Shown piece after piece: positions 25,766 through 36,400 of a stretch of 64,000 nucleotides of DNA. The position numbers and the translations under genes are program-made. The stretch's first letter is position 1. Every line of letters starts with the position of its first letter. Origin of the DNA: Fructobacillus evanidus (lineage in GTDB: Bacteria > Bacillota > Bacilli > Lactobacillales > Lactobacillaceae); NCBI RefSeq assembly GCF_963580165.1, contig NZ_CAUZLM010000008.1, forward strand, positions 9,272-73,271, read 5' to 3'. The notes under the pieces are model-generated. The model was given only the letters and a program-made list of their open reading frames with translations, was not told where the DNA came from and ran no database searches.

Positions 25766-26782
25766 TTAAGCGTGATTCCAAAACTTGTCGGCATCGAACC
25801 AAATCAGGCCATTACCATCCAAGAAATCAATTCCAACAGCGTTGGCATTAACTGAATAACGGTCAATCGTACCTGTTTGATACTGTGGCTTAAATTGAAC
25901 CTGTACGCCGTCTTCAAAAGTTCGTCCGCTTGGGTCAGACAAATCATTCAACAAACCAGTTGGGATGCCGTTGTCTGTCCAGCTAAACGGGTCAGCACAC
26001 AAGTCATCATCCATGACTTGATAGATGCCGTTGACCCGCTGGCATGTGTTGCAAGTAAATGACCCACGTAATGCGAACCTATCGCCACCTTCCTTGAATT
26101 TTTGAATAGAAGTCTTTTGTACTACTGGCTGTGTCGTGGCAACTTGCCCTCCCAGTGACAGACCCTTCCAGGCTGATTCGTCAGCATAAAAGACTGATTT
26201 GTCATAAGGCGTTGACGTGTACTGCCACATGGACATCTTGTCTTTGAACCCGCTGAAATAGTGGCTATCTGCCCATTCCTGCAATTCTTGTGTGTAGCCA
26301 GACCCATCATTCAATGGATAACCAGCCACCCACATTGGCAAGCCGATGTTTTGCAAGTTGTAGTTTTTCACATCAGACTGGCCAACATACAACATAATGG
26401 TCTTGCCTGTCTTGGCCTTGATGTAATCAGCAAATGGCTTGATTTCAGTTCCTGTCAAATGTGGGTACTGTGGACTACCATCAGCGTTGGTTGCCCCGTT
26501 GTTTTCAAAATCAAGAATCAATGGCACATCACTGCGGTTGGCATAGTCGCCGATGTTATCCAACAAATACTGTGCCTGTGTTTCGGCTGGCACACCACCA
26601 TTAATGAAGTGGTAAATACCCAACAACTTACCTGCTGACGTTACTTGGCCAGCTTGGTTGCTAAATTGTGGGTTGACGTAATAATTGCCCTCGGTGGCCT
26701 TAACAATCACCCCATCATTGGCTGACAAGATGCCAGATAGGTTCGTGCCTTGCACTGATGAAATATCTGCAAAATTAAGCAT
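25766..26782 (-). CDS. Endolysin, GH25 muramidase
   Basis: Cuts the glycan strand of host peptidoglycan at lysis. The 338-aa protein has an N-terminal GH25 domain with Asp6, Glu31, Asp91 and Glu93 (FADISS, KATEG, LILDFEN) and a C-terminal domain of about 115 residues with a CNTC pair (FTCNTCQRVNG), probably the wall-binding part. No signal peptide, so release depends on the holin. The gene is 12 bp after the holin gene. Confidence 0.93.
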   Translation of the reverse strand: MLNFADISSVQGTNLSGILSANDGVIVKATEGNYYVNPQFSNQAGQVTSAGKLLGIYHFINGGVPAETQAQYLLDNIGDYANRSDVPLILDFENNGATNADGSPQYPHLTGTEIKPFADYIKAKTGKTIMLYVGQSDVKNYNLQNIGLPMWVAGYPLNDGSGYTQELQEWADSHYFSGFKDKMSMWQYTSTPYDKSVFYADESAWKGLSLGGQVATTQPVVQKTSIQKFKEGGDRFALRGSFTCNTCQRVNGIYQVMDDDLCADPFSWTDNGIPTGLLNDLSDPSGRTFEDGVQVQFKPQYQTGTIDRYSVNANAVGIDFLDGNGLIWFDADKFWNHA

Positions 26783-26793
26783 GTATGCCCTCC

Positions 26794-27105
26794 TTATTTG
26801 TTCAAATCAGCAATGGCCTTTTCGACATAGCTTTCAATTTCTTGCTTAGTGAAATGGCTGGATAGCTTGTTGTTGGCAATTCGTGTGGTCAAATCTGCCA
26901 CAGCCTTTTGACGATTTGGCAACGTGTTCAAGTCTGAATTGACCAACGCTGCTACTGCTTGATTCGCCATATCAGTTGCCGTCTTGATGTGTTCGTTGCG
27001 TGTGTGTGCCTTGATATAGTTGTTTACCTTATAAATAAGTGGGGCAAAAATAATTACCAACATTGCGCCAAATGTCAAAAGTGCTTGTGCATCAGTAAAA
27101 TTCAT
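26794..27105 (-). CDS. Holin, LLH-type
   Basis: 103 aa with one N-terminal membrane helix (LLTFGAMLVIIFAPLIYKV) and a charged helical C-terminus, the shape of the phage holin LLH family of lactic acid bacteria phages. It sits directly before the lysin gene. Assigned by context and shape. Confidence 0.8.
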   Translation of the reverse strand: MNFTDAQALLTFGAMLVIIFAPLIYKVNNYIKAHTRNEHIKTATDMANQAVAALVNSDLNTLPNRQKAVADLTTRIANNKLSSHFTKQEIESYVEKAIADLNK

Positions 27106-27129
27106 TTGATTTTTCCTCCAAAATAAAAA

Positions 27130-27405
27130 TCACTCATCAACGTGAGTGATTGTCTTAACAGTCGTTTCCATGATTGTGATTCGTTTTTCGTGATCGTCTA
27201 GCTTTTCATCTAGATTATCAACGTCTTTTTTCATTGACAAAATCGTATCGTTTAAACGGTCAATACTATTTGTCAGCTTTGCGTTTTGTTCTCGCAACGG
27301 CTCAGTGATGTCACTTTTAGCAACCTTATAAAAAATATATAAAAAACCACCGATAGAGCTGATTGTAGGAACAATTTGATTAAAAAAAGTCCAACTCCAG
27401 TGCAT
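27130..27405 (-). CDS. XhlA-like membrane-anchored coiled-coil protein
   Basis: 91 aa with an N-terminal hydrophobic helix and a long coiled coil (LTNSIDRLNDTILSMKKD, DEKLDDHEKRI). XhlA-type proteins accompany holins in Bacillus and lactic phages and help lysis. Note the usual XhlA order (coiled coil then helix) is reversed here, so it could be a different accessory protein. Confidence 0.6.
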   Translation of the reverse strand: MHWSWTFFNQIVPTISSIGGFLYIFYKVAKSDITEPLREQNAKLTNSIDRLNDTILSMKKDVDNLDEKLDDHEKRITIMETTVKTITHVDE

Positions 27406-27413
27406 GTCGCCTC

Positions 27414-27533
27414 CTAACCTGTGTAATCCTCGCCCGTCAGTGACTTGTAATCAATCACAGACAAGTAACCAACCTGCACACATTGCTGAACGAACGCCTT
27501 ATCAACGTACTGTGGATATAATTCCTGTAACAT
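27414..27533 (-). CDS. XkdX family small protein
   Basis: A 39-aa protein (MLQELYPQYVDKAF ... SVIDYKSLTGEDYTG) matching the short XkdX family found between tail-fibre and lysis genes of Firmicutes phages. Below the usual 60-aa ORF cut-off. The start is one base after the stop of the upstream gene, suggesting translational coupling. Confidence 0.8.
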   Translation of the reverse strand: MLQELYPQYVDKAFVQQCVQVGYLSVIDYKSLTGEDYTG

Positions 27534-27534
27534 G

Positions 27535-28038
27535 TTAAGCATTTGTAGCACCTTCTGTTACTGCTGATGTTGATTGACTAGCCGACTGTGTCGTTGATTC
27601 ACTAGCTAATTGACTAGTTGTCTGGCTGGCTGTTTGTGACACGGCAGTCTGTGCTGTCGTTGTCGCTATGGTTGCTGATTGCGCCTTAAGCGTTGAAACT
27701 TCGGCTTTTAATGCCACAATCATTTGCAACATTTGGGATGTTTGTTGCTTGTCAGGATCAACAACCGCATCCGCTTGGGCCTTCATTTTGCTCATGAAGT
27801 CATCAACCGTTTCCCCAGTCCACTTGCCTGCTGTCTTATCAAACACTGGTTCATAGAGTCCTTGTGGGTCGTCTGCTGTTGTATTTTCTGGCTGTGTGCT
27901 TGAAAAAATTGCCCGTGTGTATTTTGATGTCGTGGCATCATATTCATACCACCAGGTCTTGTTGCCATCATCAATTGGTGATTGCTGTGCTTCTGTTGGT
28001 TGTGGTGTTGCTGTCACTGTTTGCGTATCGTCTGCCAT
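27535..28038 (-). CDS. Putative tail-fibre accessory protein with low-complexity tail
   Basis: 167 aa. N-terminal half has WWYEYDATTSKYTRA-type aromatic strand pattern; the C-terminal 60 residues are Ala/Ser/Thr/Gln repeats (TQTAVSQTASQTTSQ). Located between BppU and XkdX, it is probably a baseplate or fibre component. Repeat-rich DNA encodes the tail and may vary in length. Confidence 0.55.
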   Translation of the reverse strand: MADDTQTVTATPQPTEAQQSPIDDGNKTWWYEYDATTSKYTRAIFSSTQPENTTADDPQGLYEPVFDKTAGKWTGETVDDFMSKMKAQADAVVDPDKQQTSQMLQMIVALKAEVSTLKAQSATIATTTAQTAVSQTASQTTSQLASESTTQSASQSTSAVTEGATNA

Positions 28039-28049
28039 TTGTTACCTCC

Positions 28050-29345
28050 TTATGATGGAAAATCGTCTGTTGTCGTCCATGAACCAAATCCATAGGCCAC
28101 ATTATCACCGCCGTTATTCTTGCCAGATGTGGCGTAAAAAGTTTGATCAATATTGCCTGCTGAACCATCTGGAAATACTCGAATAAGCCCCTTAGTAAAC
28201 CCAACAGATGCCAAAATGTCAGATTCAACCAAAGGCCTGTATCCAGTTGGAATGCTCCACAATAACGTGGTAAATGATGCGTGGTCATAGATCAAAGTTC
28301 CATACAGACGAATCGTCACTTGATTACCAGAACGAATCAAATGACCATTTAGGCCGTTATCCCAAATATCAGCCTGGACGGTTCTCTTTGAGTCAATCGA
28401 ACCCGAAAAGGTCGAATTTCCAGCTGTCACAGCAATTCCATTTTTGAAATTTGCCCAGCCTTCATTAGTGATATTAGTGGCATCAATTCCACCAGAAAAC
28501 GTTGACCAACCCGGTGCATTAACTGATTTAAGAGAAGCATCGCCAGCAGTTACATTGCCCGATACGTTCAACGTGTCAGATAAGATGTTTCCGTGGTTCT
28601 TCAACCCACCAGACACTTCAAATCCGCCATTTGCAAATGACCAACTGTCTAGGGTGGTTGACTTGAAGTGAGTATCACCACCAGCATCAATGTTGCCAGT
28701 AACCTTGGCATAGTTAGCATTAATGTCACCATTAAACACACCCTTTCCATTAAATGTGTTAGTGCCAGTAAATGTGTTATCTTTGGCCTTTTGAGCGAAC
28801 AAATCTGAATTAAATTGGCTGTTTAAATTGTTGATAGTTACTTGCAACGCTTGGATAGCATTCTCAACTGATTGCAAATTCGTTGTAGCTGTTGCTAACC
28901 GCTTATTGGCATCATCAACCAACTTTTGAACGCTATCCAAATATGTTTCTGATTGTGTTTGTGTGACCAACATCGTATTTTCCACGACATTGAACGCAAC
29001 AGGAATTGACGTGGTAACGGTGTCATTTTGCTTGATTTGGATATATGAGTCTTGCACTGCACCAGGCGCTTGATAAACAGCGCTTGGAATGAGCAAAGAA
29101 AAATGACCAGTGGATAATCCAGTCTGGTCATTCATCGTTGAGGCGGTTTTTACAACGCCCGCTGCATCTTTTACATAAAGTGTGACAGTTTTACCTGTCA
29201 AATCATATCCTTGCTTGCCGTTTTTTAGCCACAAGAATACTTCACGATTATTGTCACCCTGTCGCCCGTTTAACGCTGGAACAAGGGTGGTTGAATTGAC
29301 ATCAGTGATATTGATGTCTAATTCAGCATAAGTTTTTAGTGCCAT
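28050..29345 (-). CDS. BppU-family baseplate upper protein / receptor-binding fibre
   Basis: 431 aa. The N-terminal 120 residues match the BppU N-terminal domain (AELDINITDVNST, NNREVFLWLKNGKQGYDLTGKTV), which attaches to the phage baseplate; a coiled coil follows (about residues 140-185) and then repeated beta-type segments with NGKGVFNGDINANYAKVTGN. The C-terminal portion is probably the host-receptor-binding head. Confidence 0.85.
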   Translation of the reverse strand: MALKTYAELDINITDVNSTTLVPALNGRQGDNNREVFLWLKNGKQGYDLTGKTVTLYVKDAAGVVKTASTMNDQTGLSTGHFSLLIPSAVYQAPGAVQDSYIQIKQNDTVTTSIPVAFNVVENTMLVTQTQSETYLDSVQKLVDDANKRLATATTNLQSVENAIQALQVTINNLNSQFNSDLFAQKAKDNTFTGTNTFNGKGVFNGDINANYAKVTGNIDAGGDTHFKSTTLDSWSFANGGFEVSGGLKNHGNILSDTLNVSGNVTAGDASLKSVNAPGWSTFSGGIDATNITNEGWANFKNGIAVTAGNSTFSGSIDSKRTVQADIWDNGLNGHLIRSGNQVTIRLYGTLIYDHASFTTLLWSIPTGYRPLVESDILASVGFTKGLIRVFPDGSAGNIDQTFYATSGKNNGGDNVAYGFGSWTTTDDFPS

Positions 29346-29354
29346 AATTCCTCC

Positions 29355-29747
29355 TTAATTTTTGATTACGTTGTTTTCAACCAAAATTGCTTTTAGCTGG
29401 TCTAACACTGTCTGCATTTCTTGCAATTTACTGGTGTAATAGGCTGATAATTCTTGGCCATCAATTAAGTCAATAACCACGAAATCAACGGGTGACAATT
29501 CATCCCCATCATCTGCCACATAGCCATTCTGATTGGTTGTAGTAATCAACCAGTTCACACAGCTTCTTGCCAAATTCAAATCGTCATAAATCTGACGATA
29601 ATCAGTCACATCATAGTGTGAATAGCTGTTATCAAATGATATTTCTGGGAACTCCTCAACCAGTCCAATCCCTATCAGTGATTGCACCAGTGCATCATAG
29701 CTTGCTTTTAAATTTGAAAGTTTGGTAATGATGTTATTGAAATTCAT
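29355..29747 (-). CDS. Uncharacterised baseplate-region protein
   Basis: 130 aa, acidic, Tyr/Asp-rich, with no recognised family. It overlaps the stop of the dextranase gene by 4 bases and lies before BppU, so it is most likely a linker or chaperone of the tail tip. Confidence 0.5.
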   Translation of the reverse strand: MNFNNIITKLSNLKASYDALVQSLIGIGLVEEFPEISFDNSYSHYDVTDYRQIYDDLNLARSCVNWLITTTNQNGYVADDGDELSPVDFVVIDLIDGQELSAYYTSKLQEMQTVLDQLKAILVENNVIKN

Positions 29748-31564
29748 CTAAGCCCCCAAATCAATGTATAATTTTTAATTTCTGGTATCACAAAATTCCC
29801 CCATTGGTCTTGTTGTAGCATCACGGGTTCTGGGTTTTCAATCGTGGCACAGAATACATATCGAAATGATGAATTAAATTTGGCCTGCTCGTTATAGATT
29901 GGGTCAGGAATTTTTCTGTTATCGTTTGCATCTTGCCAATCGTCACCATTCAACCCATTAGTGTTGATAATAGACACTGATGTCACGTATTGGTCACTGT
30001 TTTCAATAGCAGTGAACATGGAAGTATTAACGTAATTCTTACTGTTCTTGTGGGTGTTCATCACGAAATAATCAGTCGGGTTTTTAATAGAAAGCTCCCT
30101 ATGATAAGCAACCATGAAATCGTATTGTTTTGGCAAATAATCAATCAAATCTTGCGACATGGTAATGTCGGAATTTGGAAAATACTCACGACTAAGCATG
30201 TGCTCACCCATCTCCAAATGACTAGCACCGCCAGCCATAATGATGTCATTGGTTAACTTAACAGCGTCTGTGTTAAATTGTTGCGCATGTTGTGACCAGT
30301 CAACTGACTTGTGCATATAGGCTGGAATAATCAGCCCAATATCGTTTCGATTTGACCGCATTTGCTTGATTTTTTGAAGCAAGTCATCATAACTTTTGGC
30401 TTCAAAATCCCACTGTTCACTGTATAAATAATTTACATCTTGACTAGCAACCGCATCATATCCATAAGTTGCCACTGCATTCACGCCCAGTTGTTTACCA
30501 CTACCAAAGTAATTTCTAGCATTCATCACAAAATACTTATAACCAACGTTGGCTAAGAAATTGCTATCAACTGAACCAGAATTGTAAATGTACTTTGTTC
30601 CGAAATCGCCCAACGTATCAATGTGCCAACCATCAAATGGCAATGCATTAAATACTTTCTGCCAAGCACTGAAAATCTTTGGTTTCACATCATCACTTAA
30701 AAAATTAAGAATATAAATATTATTTTTAAACATTGGTTGAGGCAAAGGGTTGACCGCCACATTACCTGGATTTGGTGAACTAGTTGGCGAATTATACAAG
30801 AATGATGATTCATTCCAGCCATTTTGGTCTTGATTCGTACTTGCCCCATACATCAGTCCGTATGCCATTGATTTCATGTTGCGCTCACGACACAATTCCA
30901 GATATTTTTGGATAACATCCAGTCTAGTTGGCCGATTGGCAAAATCAGTCCAATATGCTGATGGTTGGTTGCGGTCACCCGTATACAATGGAATGTCATG
31001 ATACTCGAACCAGTCATAATATTGCACATAATTGATATGCAGACGGTTCAGATAATCAATGATTTTCTGTTGACCATTGGGGTCATAATTATCATATTTT
31101 GACAAGAAGCCCATAATTGGAAAGACACCAGGATTCGTATTCACATGAACGGCAATAAAATCACTGAAAACAATGTTTCCATTGCTGTCCAAATTCGAGA
31201 ACTTAACCAAATACTGGGCGTTGTCATCACCATTTAACTGCCATTGATACTGGAAATTATTACCATAACCAAAGACAGTATCTTCACCCAAATTTTGTTC
31301 ATTTCTAAATTTAGTGACTTTCACTCGTGCCACGCTCTGGTTCATCGTCAGATTAAACGTAACCACGTCATTTGGGTTATAGATAGCTTTATCAGTTTTT
31401 AAAAAATCGAATTGGGTTGCTAAAGACGCCGTATTAGCAAGTTCTGTTTTTTTGGCATATTCAGACAGTTTGTCGTCTAGTCCATCGACCGCTTGAACGT
31501 GGGTCTTAGCATAAGCTCGATTACCGCTAGCATCAGGATATTGAACGATTGGTGTATCAGCCAT
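29744..31564 (-). CDS. Tail-associated GH66 dextranase
   Basis: A 606-aa protein predicted to cut alpha-1,6-glucan (dextran). Residues 1-50 look like a phage-tail attachment segment (VQAVDGLDDKLSEYAKKTEL). Residues 52-140 form the Ig-like domain of GH66 (TDKAIYNPNDVVTF). The catalytic barrel has PIMGFLSKYDNYD, NYVQYYDWFEYHD, FDGWHIDTLGD with the likely nucleophile Asp316, and LYSEQW with likely acid/base Glu383; the 67-residue spacing matches characterised dextranases. No signal peptide. It sits between Tal and BppU, overlapping both neighbours, so it should be a virion part that opens host dextran. Confidence 0.88.
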   Translation of the reverse strand: MADTPIVQYPDASGNRAYAKTHVQAVDGLDDKLSEYAKKTELANTASLATQFDFLKTDKAIYNPNDVVTFNLTMNQSVARVKVTKFRNEQNLGEDTVFGYGNNFQYQWQLNGDDNAQYLVKFSNLDSNGNIVFSDFIAVHVNTNPGVFPIMGFLSKYDNYDPNGQQKIIDYLNRLHINYVQYYDWFEYHDIPLYTGDRNQPSAYWTDFANRPTRLDVIQKYLELCRERNMKSMAYGLMYGASTNQDQNGWNESSFLYNSPTSSPNPGNVAVNPLPQPMFKNNIYILNFLSDDVKPKIFSAWQKVFNALPFDGWHIDTLGDFGTKYIYNSGSVDSNFLANVGYKYFVMNARNYFGSGKQLGVNAVATYGYDAVASQDVNYLYSEQWDFEAKSYDDLLQKIKQMRSNRNDIGLIIPAYMHKSVDWSQHAQQFNTDAVKLTNDIIMAGGASHLEMGEHMLSREYFPNSDITMSQDLIDYLPKQYDFMVAYHRELSIKNPTDYFVMNTHKNSKNYVNTSMFTAIENSDQYVTSVSIINTNGLNGDDWQDANDNRKIPDPIYNEQAKFNSSFRYVFCATIENPEPVMLQQDQWGNFVIPEIKNYTLIWGLR

Positions 31565-32639
31565 TCTCCGTTACCTTTCCGACCGTCCACATGTTGAATG
31601 AAACGCCCTTATTTTTATTCTGAATCTGGATATTGGCCAATTGCTTTGAATTGGCATTAAATGAATCCAAGAAATTCTGCATCGTGTTATTTAACGTCAC
31701 TTGCATGTTGTTTTTTAAAAATGGCGTGTCAACAATCGACACCACTTGAACTTTGGTGGTAATACCGCTGTCAGGAATGACCAACGTCCAGATGTCGCCC
31801 ATGTGCACATCATTTTCCTGCACAGTCACTGTCAGTGTCAATGATGGTACTGTGACCATCTTGGCTTTTGCTGTGGCAACGTTTGGGTCAGTGTTGTTGT
31901 CCTTATCGTTCTCCACCCGTTCGCCATCACGTACGCCCCACTGCTTAATCGATTCATCGTCAGTTACATAAAACGGTGCAAATTGTGGGGTGTCATTAGT
32001 CGAAACAACTTGCACCCGATTGACAATTGTTGATGAATCATATTGCAACTGTACATCACTGGTGTTGTTACGATAAAAGAACTGCTTATGGACATCGTTT
32101 GTCCAACTCGTCTCACTGTACAAATTGACCATGTAATTATCAGGAACAATGGCATAAACGTTAAATGATGATGCGATCGTGCTTAACCCATCAGCAATGG
32201 AACAGTTGCCAAAATCAGTTAATGTTTGCGTGCTGTTTAAATTACCAACCACATTGAACGTATAGCCCTGAATAGGACTGGTTAAGAACTGCAAAGCGGA
32301 CTGAATTGTATAAGATACATCCCCTTTTTGTACGTCATTTTGTCGCCTATTGTTGAGCTGGTAGAACACATGAGTCGCTGTGATTTGCAACGTATGCACA
32401 CCACCAGAATAACCGTCTGTTGACTGTTTAATGATGTACTCTTGCCCATTCCAAAAAACGCTATTTTCAACCGTCAGCAGGCTGAATGCTAGGCTATCAT
32501 CATCATAAGCTGTGAACTCAATTTGATAGCTGTTATTTTTTTCCCAAGTTGTCTGGAGTGTTGAAAAATCAAGTGATTGCACTGGTACGGTCGTTGACTG
32601 GTCTCTTGACCGCACTACCAACTTATCTCGACTGTTCAA
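31557..32639 (-). CDS. Tail-associated lysin-like/tail spike protein (Tal N-terminal type)
   Basis: 360 aa resembling the N-terminal hub of prophage endopeptidase tail proteins (gp27-like fold): NSYQIEFTAYDDDSLAF, FWNGQEYIIKQ, LQITATHVFYQL. It lacks the long C-terminal peptidase or hydrolase region seen in many Tal proteins; the dextranase gene immediately downstream may carry the enzymatic role instead. It starts directly after the Dit stop. Confidence 0.8.
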   Translation of the reverse strand: MNSRDKLVVRSRDQSTTVPVQSLDFSTLQTTWEKNNSYQIEFTAYDDDSLAFSLLTVENSVFWNGQEYIIKQSTDGYSGGVHTLQITATHVFYQLNNRRQNDVQKGDVSYTIQSALQFLTSPIQGYTFNVVGNLNSTQTLTDFGNCSIADGLSTIASSFNVYAIVPDNYMVNLYSETSWTNDVHKQFFYRNNTSDVQLQYDSSTIVNRVQVVSTNDTPQFAPFYVTDDESIKQWGVRDGERVENDKDNNTDPNVATAKAKMVTVPSLTLTVTVQENDVHMGDIWTLVIPDSGITTKVQVVSIVDTPFLKNNMQVTLNNTMQNFLDSFNANSKQLANIQIQNKNKGVSFNMWTVGKVTENG

Positions 32640-33467
32640 TTAAAAGTACAAGAACGGGAACGACGCAGTAACATCAACGTTCGATAGACCAGTTATCGTG
32701 ATGTTATTGTCGCCACGAGCTAGGATGATGTGGCCAAAGTCCGTATCAATTCCGCCCTGTGTGCCGTTCTTAGCCAGCGTAATGCCATTCATGGTCAACG
32801 TGTCCGAACTGCCCAAATTCGTGTTAGCAGTGAAGCTCGTGCCGTTTGTGGCATTGCTAACCGTCACGCTTTGACCTGTGCCCTTAATCGTCCAAACCAG
32901 TTGATGGTGTTGAATATAGGGGTCAATTTCCAGGTCGCTGGGATTGAAAACGTTAAAATTATTACTATTGAAGTGGTAACTGGGCAGATTGTCTAAATCA
33001 AGGTTCATCCCAAATGACAACTTGTCTTGATTTTCGACCAGCTCATCACTATTAAAAGGTGTCAGCTTTGTCCCGCTCACAATCGTGAAAGCTAAATCAA
33101 CCTTAACATCATCACTGTTAGCTAATGGGTTGATATCCGTTGGGTTAGCCAGAACCCACATGGCTTTCCCTGGATCATCACTCGACCTGATTCTGATTGG
33201 CGCTCGAGCATACAACTCACGTTGCAACGCCGACTTTGCCAAGTTGAATTCTGACCGATTACGCCCTTCAATAAAAAAGGAAGCGACGGCCGTTGAACTA
33301 TTGAAAGACACTGTCTGTAATAGCTGACCATCGCTCCCCTGAATCGAGTTATAAGTCGGTGTCAACTGGGGTGCCCCGACATTTAATTCTAAAAAACGCA
33401 CAGAAGGCAATTTATCTGACAAATTTAGTTCATCATGCCCTTTGCGCATTACAAAGAAATCTGACAT
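32640..33467 (-). CDS. Distal tail protein (Dit)
   Basis: 275 aa; forms the hexameric ring linking tail tube and baseplate. Shows the Dit-type N-terminal strand pattern (VRFLELNVGAPQLTPTYNSIQGSDGQLLQ) and NLAKSALQRELYARAPIRIR. Lies between the tape measure and Tal genes, its standard place. Confidence 0.85.
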   Translation of the reverse strand: MSDFFVMRKGHDELNLSDKLPSVRFLELNVGAPQLTPTYNSIQGSDGQLLQTVSFNSSTAVASFFIEGRNRSEFNLAKSALQRELYARAPIRIRSSDDPGKAMWVLANPTDINPLANSDDVKVDLAFTIVSGTKLTPFNSDELVENQDKLSFGMNLDLDNLPSYHFNSNNFNVFNPSDLEIDPYIQHHQLVWTIKGTGQSVTVSNATNGTSFTANTNLGSSDTLTMNGITLAKNGTQGGIDTDFGHIILARGDNNITITGLSNVDVTASFPFLYF

Positions 33468-33476
33468 CTAATCCTC

Positions 33477-36400
33477 CTAGATTGATTGATACTTACGCAT
33501 GGAATTATCCCGCGACATTTGTTGATACAATGCCGTCAACGCATTGTTATTGCTAGGATGGCCAGAGTTCAACTGTTCCTTATTAACCCCAAGAATCATG
33601 GCTAACAAGGTGATGATTTGGTCCAACTTTGCGCCATCGCCATTTGATGCCTGAACTGGTTGTGATGATGGTTGACTAAACGAATTAGCTGAACGGTTCA
33701 GCAACTCATAGCCTTCTGACGACTCAACACCACTAATTGGGATAATCGTTGAAGGGTGGTAGTTGTTAACGATGTCATAAGTGTTACCACCTCCGACAAC
33801 GCCTCCTTTGGCATAGTTCTTAATGCCATGACGGTTCATGATTTGCTTGGTGTCTTCGCCCGAATAAATCCGTGTGCCAATAGGTAATGGGATCAAGGCA
33901 TTACGCTGATTAGTCATGGTCATCTTGCCGTTTGGCAATTGGATTAATTCCTTATAATCCTGACCATCGCCATCATTGACCATGACCACTTGATCACCTT
34001 GACTAACGATTCCACCTCGTGCGAAGTGTGGAATCATCTTACCAATTGATTTACCGATGCCACCCACTACATCCTTAACGCCATTAATAACGCTCTTAAT
34101 CTTGTCGATGGCCTTTTCAACTGTGTTGACGATACCGTCCCACAATCCGCCGAAAAATGAAGATATTCCGCCCCACACTTCTTTCCAAGTGCCAGAAATA
34201 CCACTCAATACATTTGAAATCGTTGAGCTGATTCCATGGATGGCACCACTAATGAAACTCGAAATACCGTTCCATATACCACTGGCTACTGTACTAATCC
34301 CCTTCCAGACAGTAGACCAAAATTTAACGACAAAACCAAGATAAGTGCTAATAACATCCCAGATGCCCTTCATAATGCCAGAAAAAAAGTCACCAATTGG
34401 AGCAATGAACTCTTGAACAGCCTTAAACATACCGTTGACAAATTTTCTAAATTTGGCATTGTGCTGGTACAGTTCAGTTAAAGCACCAATAACTAGCCCA
34501 ATTACCGAAACAATCATCAACAATGGATTTGACTTGGCAAATTCAAAAGCTGTTTTCAATCCGCGGCCTACCATTTTTCCAACTGAAAGCAATCCAGTAA
34601 GGGCCTTTTTTGCAACATTAGTAGCAATTTTAGCTGTCCATTTTAGCCCTTTGCCAACTCCTTTAGCAGCTTTACCAATCAAACTCAATGATTTCTTGAC
34701 ACCTGACCAAGCCATCTTAGCCGTCCATTTTAGACCTTTGCCAACTCCTTTGGCTGCCTTTCCGATAAGGCTTAGTGACTTTTTAACACTAGACCAAGCT
34801 AATTTGGCAGTCCATTTTAACCCTCTACCGATTGCTTTTGTGGCTGACCAAATTCCGGTAAATGTTTTCTTAACCGCTGAACCTAATTTGGTAAGTTCCT
34901 TTTCGTTCGTTTTTTCATCAACTTTAACAAATAGTCCCTTCCCAAATTTAAACGCATCCGATGCCTTCTTCATTCCTCCAAGAACACCGATAGTACCTTT
35001 TAAAGCAAGGTTAAAACCAAGAATAGCAACTGCTAACGCTTTGAATGCTTTCGGGTGATTCTTAGCAAATTTTCCCAAGGACTCCAAAATTGGAAGCACA
35101 ATTTTTAATGTTGCTCCCATTGTTCCAAATCCAGCTTTGCCTAAATCCTTAACCATTTCGAAAAAGTTTTGAATATCCTTAGCATGGTTGGCAATAAAGT
35201 TTCCAAATTTTTCAATACCCTTTGAAGCATCATCTGCAAACGTCACAACTGGATTTTTACCAGTTTTAAACGTTTTTGAGAATGAACCAAAGATTGTGTT
35301 AGCGGCTTTATTGACCGAATCACCCAACCGACTAAACGCATCATCAACTTGTTTACCGTCTAATGACTTCGACAAACTAGCCAACATCGTATTTGAGTTA
35401 TTGAAAAATCCAGCTGTTATCTTACCTGATAACTCTTTATATCTGCTTTCAAAATGATTGGTAAAACCATCAAAAGTCTTATAATAGTTGTCCAAAGCTA
35501 ATGGTTTTGTAGCCGCTAACGAATTCATCGCGTTAGCAACGTCCTGCATGCTGATTTTTCCACTTTTGGCAAAATTATCAAGCTGAGTACGAGAAACTCC
35601 CATTGTTTTAGCTAATTGATTGCCAAATCCCTTGAATTGTTTGTCCATCTTTGAGATGGAACCAGAAGTAATCTTGCCCGTCGAACTCATTTGTTGAAAC
35701 ATTTTAACTGAAGCAGCCATTGAATCGTCATTCTTACCGTAGGCACGACCTAAAACACCAAATGAATTGGTTAATTTCTTAATGGAATCTTGATTTTGAT
35801 TAACGCCATACGCCGCCTTTGTCATTGCAGCGCCAACGTTCTCAGCATATCCGGATGTATTCTTAATAGCGACAACATTGTCGGTTAGTTGCTTGTTTAA
35901 TTTTTGATTACCATTCGTAAACGTGTCAAAGCTGGATTGAATTCCTTGCATCGTTTTATTGTAATCAGCACCAGCACTAACAACTCCTGTTATATGGCTC
36001 CGAATGCTAGAAAAGGCGTTTATTATACCTGTTGCTACTAGTTGAGCGCCCAACATGTCTCGGAAACGGCTATTCGTTTCTTTAACTTTACTGTTCATTG
36101 AATCAAGCTTTTCTTTAACTGAATCAATTCCAGATGTTTTTGGCTTAATGTTTCGCTCATTCAACTCTTTAATGTCTTTATTAGCTTCCGCTACTTTTGC
36201 CGACATTTGAGCGACACGCAACTCTTGCTTCTTGTAGGCTTCTGAGTTTTTATCGCCAGTTGAAGCTAATTTGTCTAATTCATCAGTCTGAATTTTCAAA
36301 ATCTTATTCAAACTGTCGCGGGTCTTGGTTAACCCTGCTAACTTAACCTTATTGGCTTCTGATTCGTTGCCTTCCGCCTTTAACTGACGGACATTGGCTT

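Noticed and set aside
34057..35457. Several + strand ORFs inside the tape measure gene
   Set aside because: Low-complexity shadow frames opposite a repetitive coiled-coil/hydrophobic gene.
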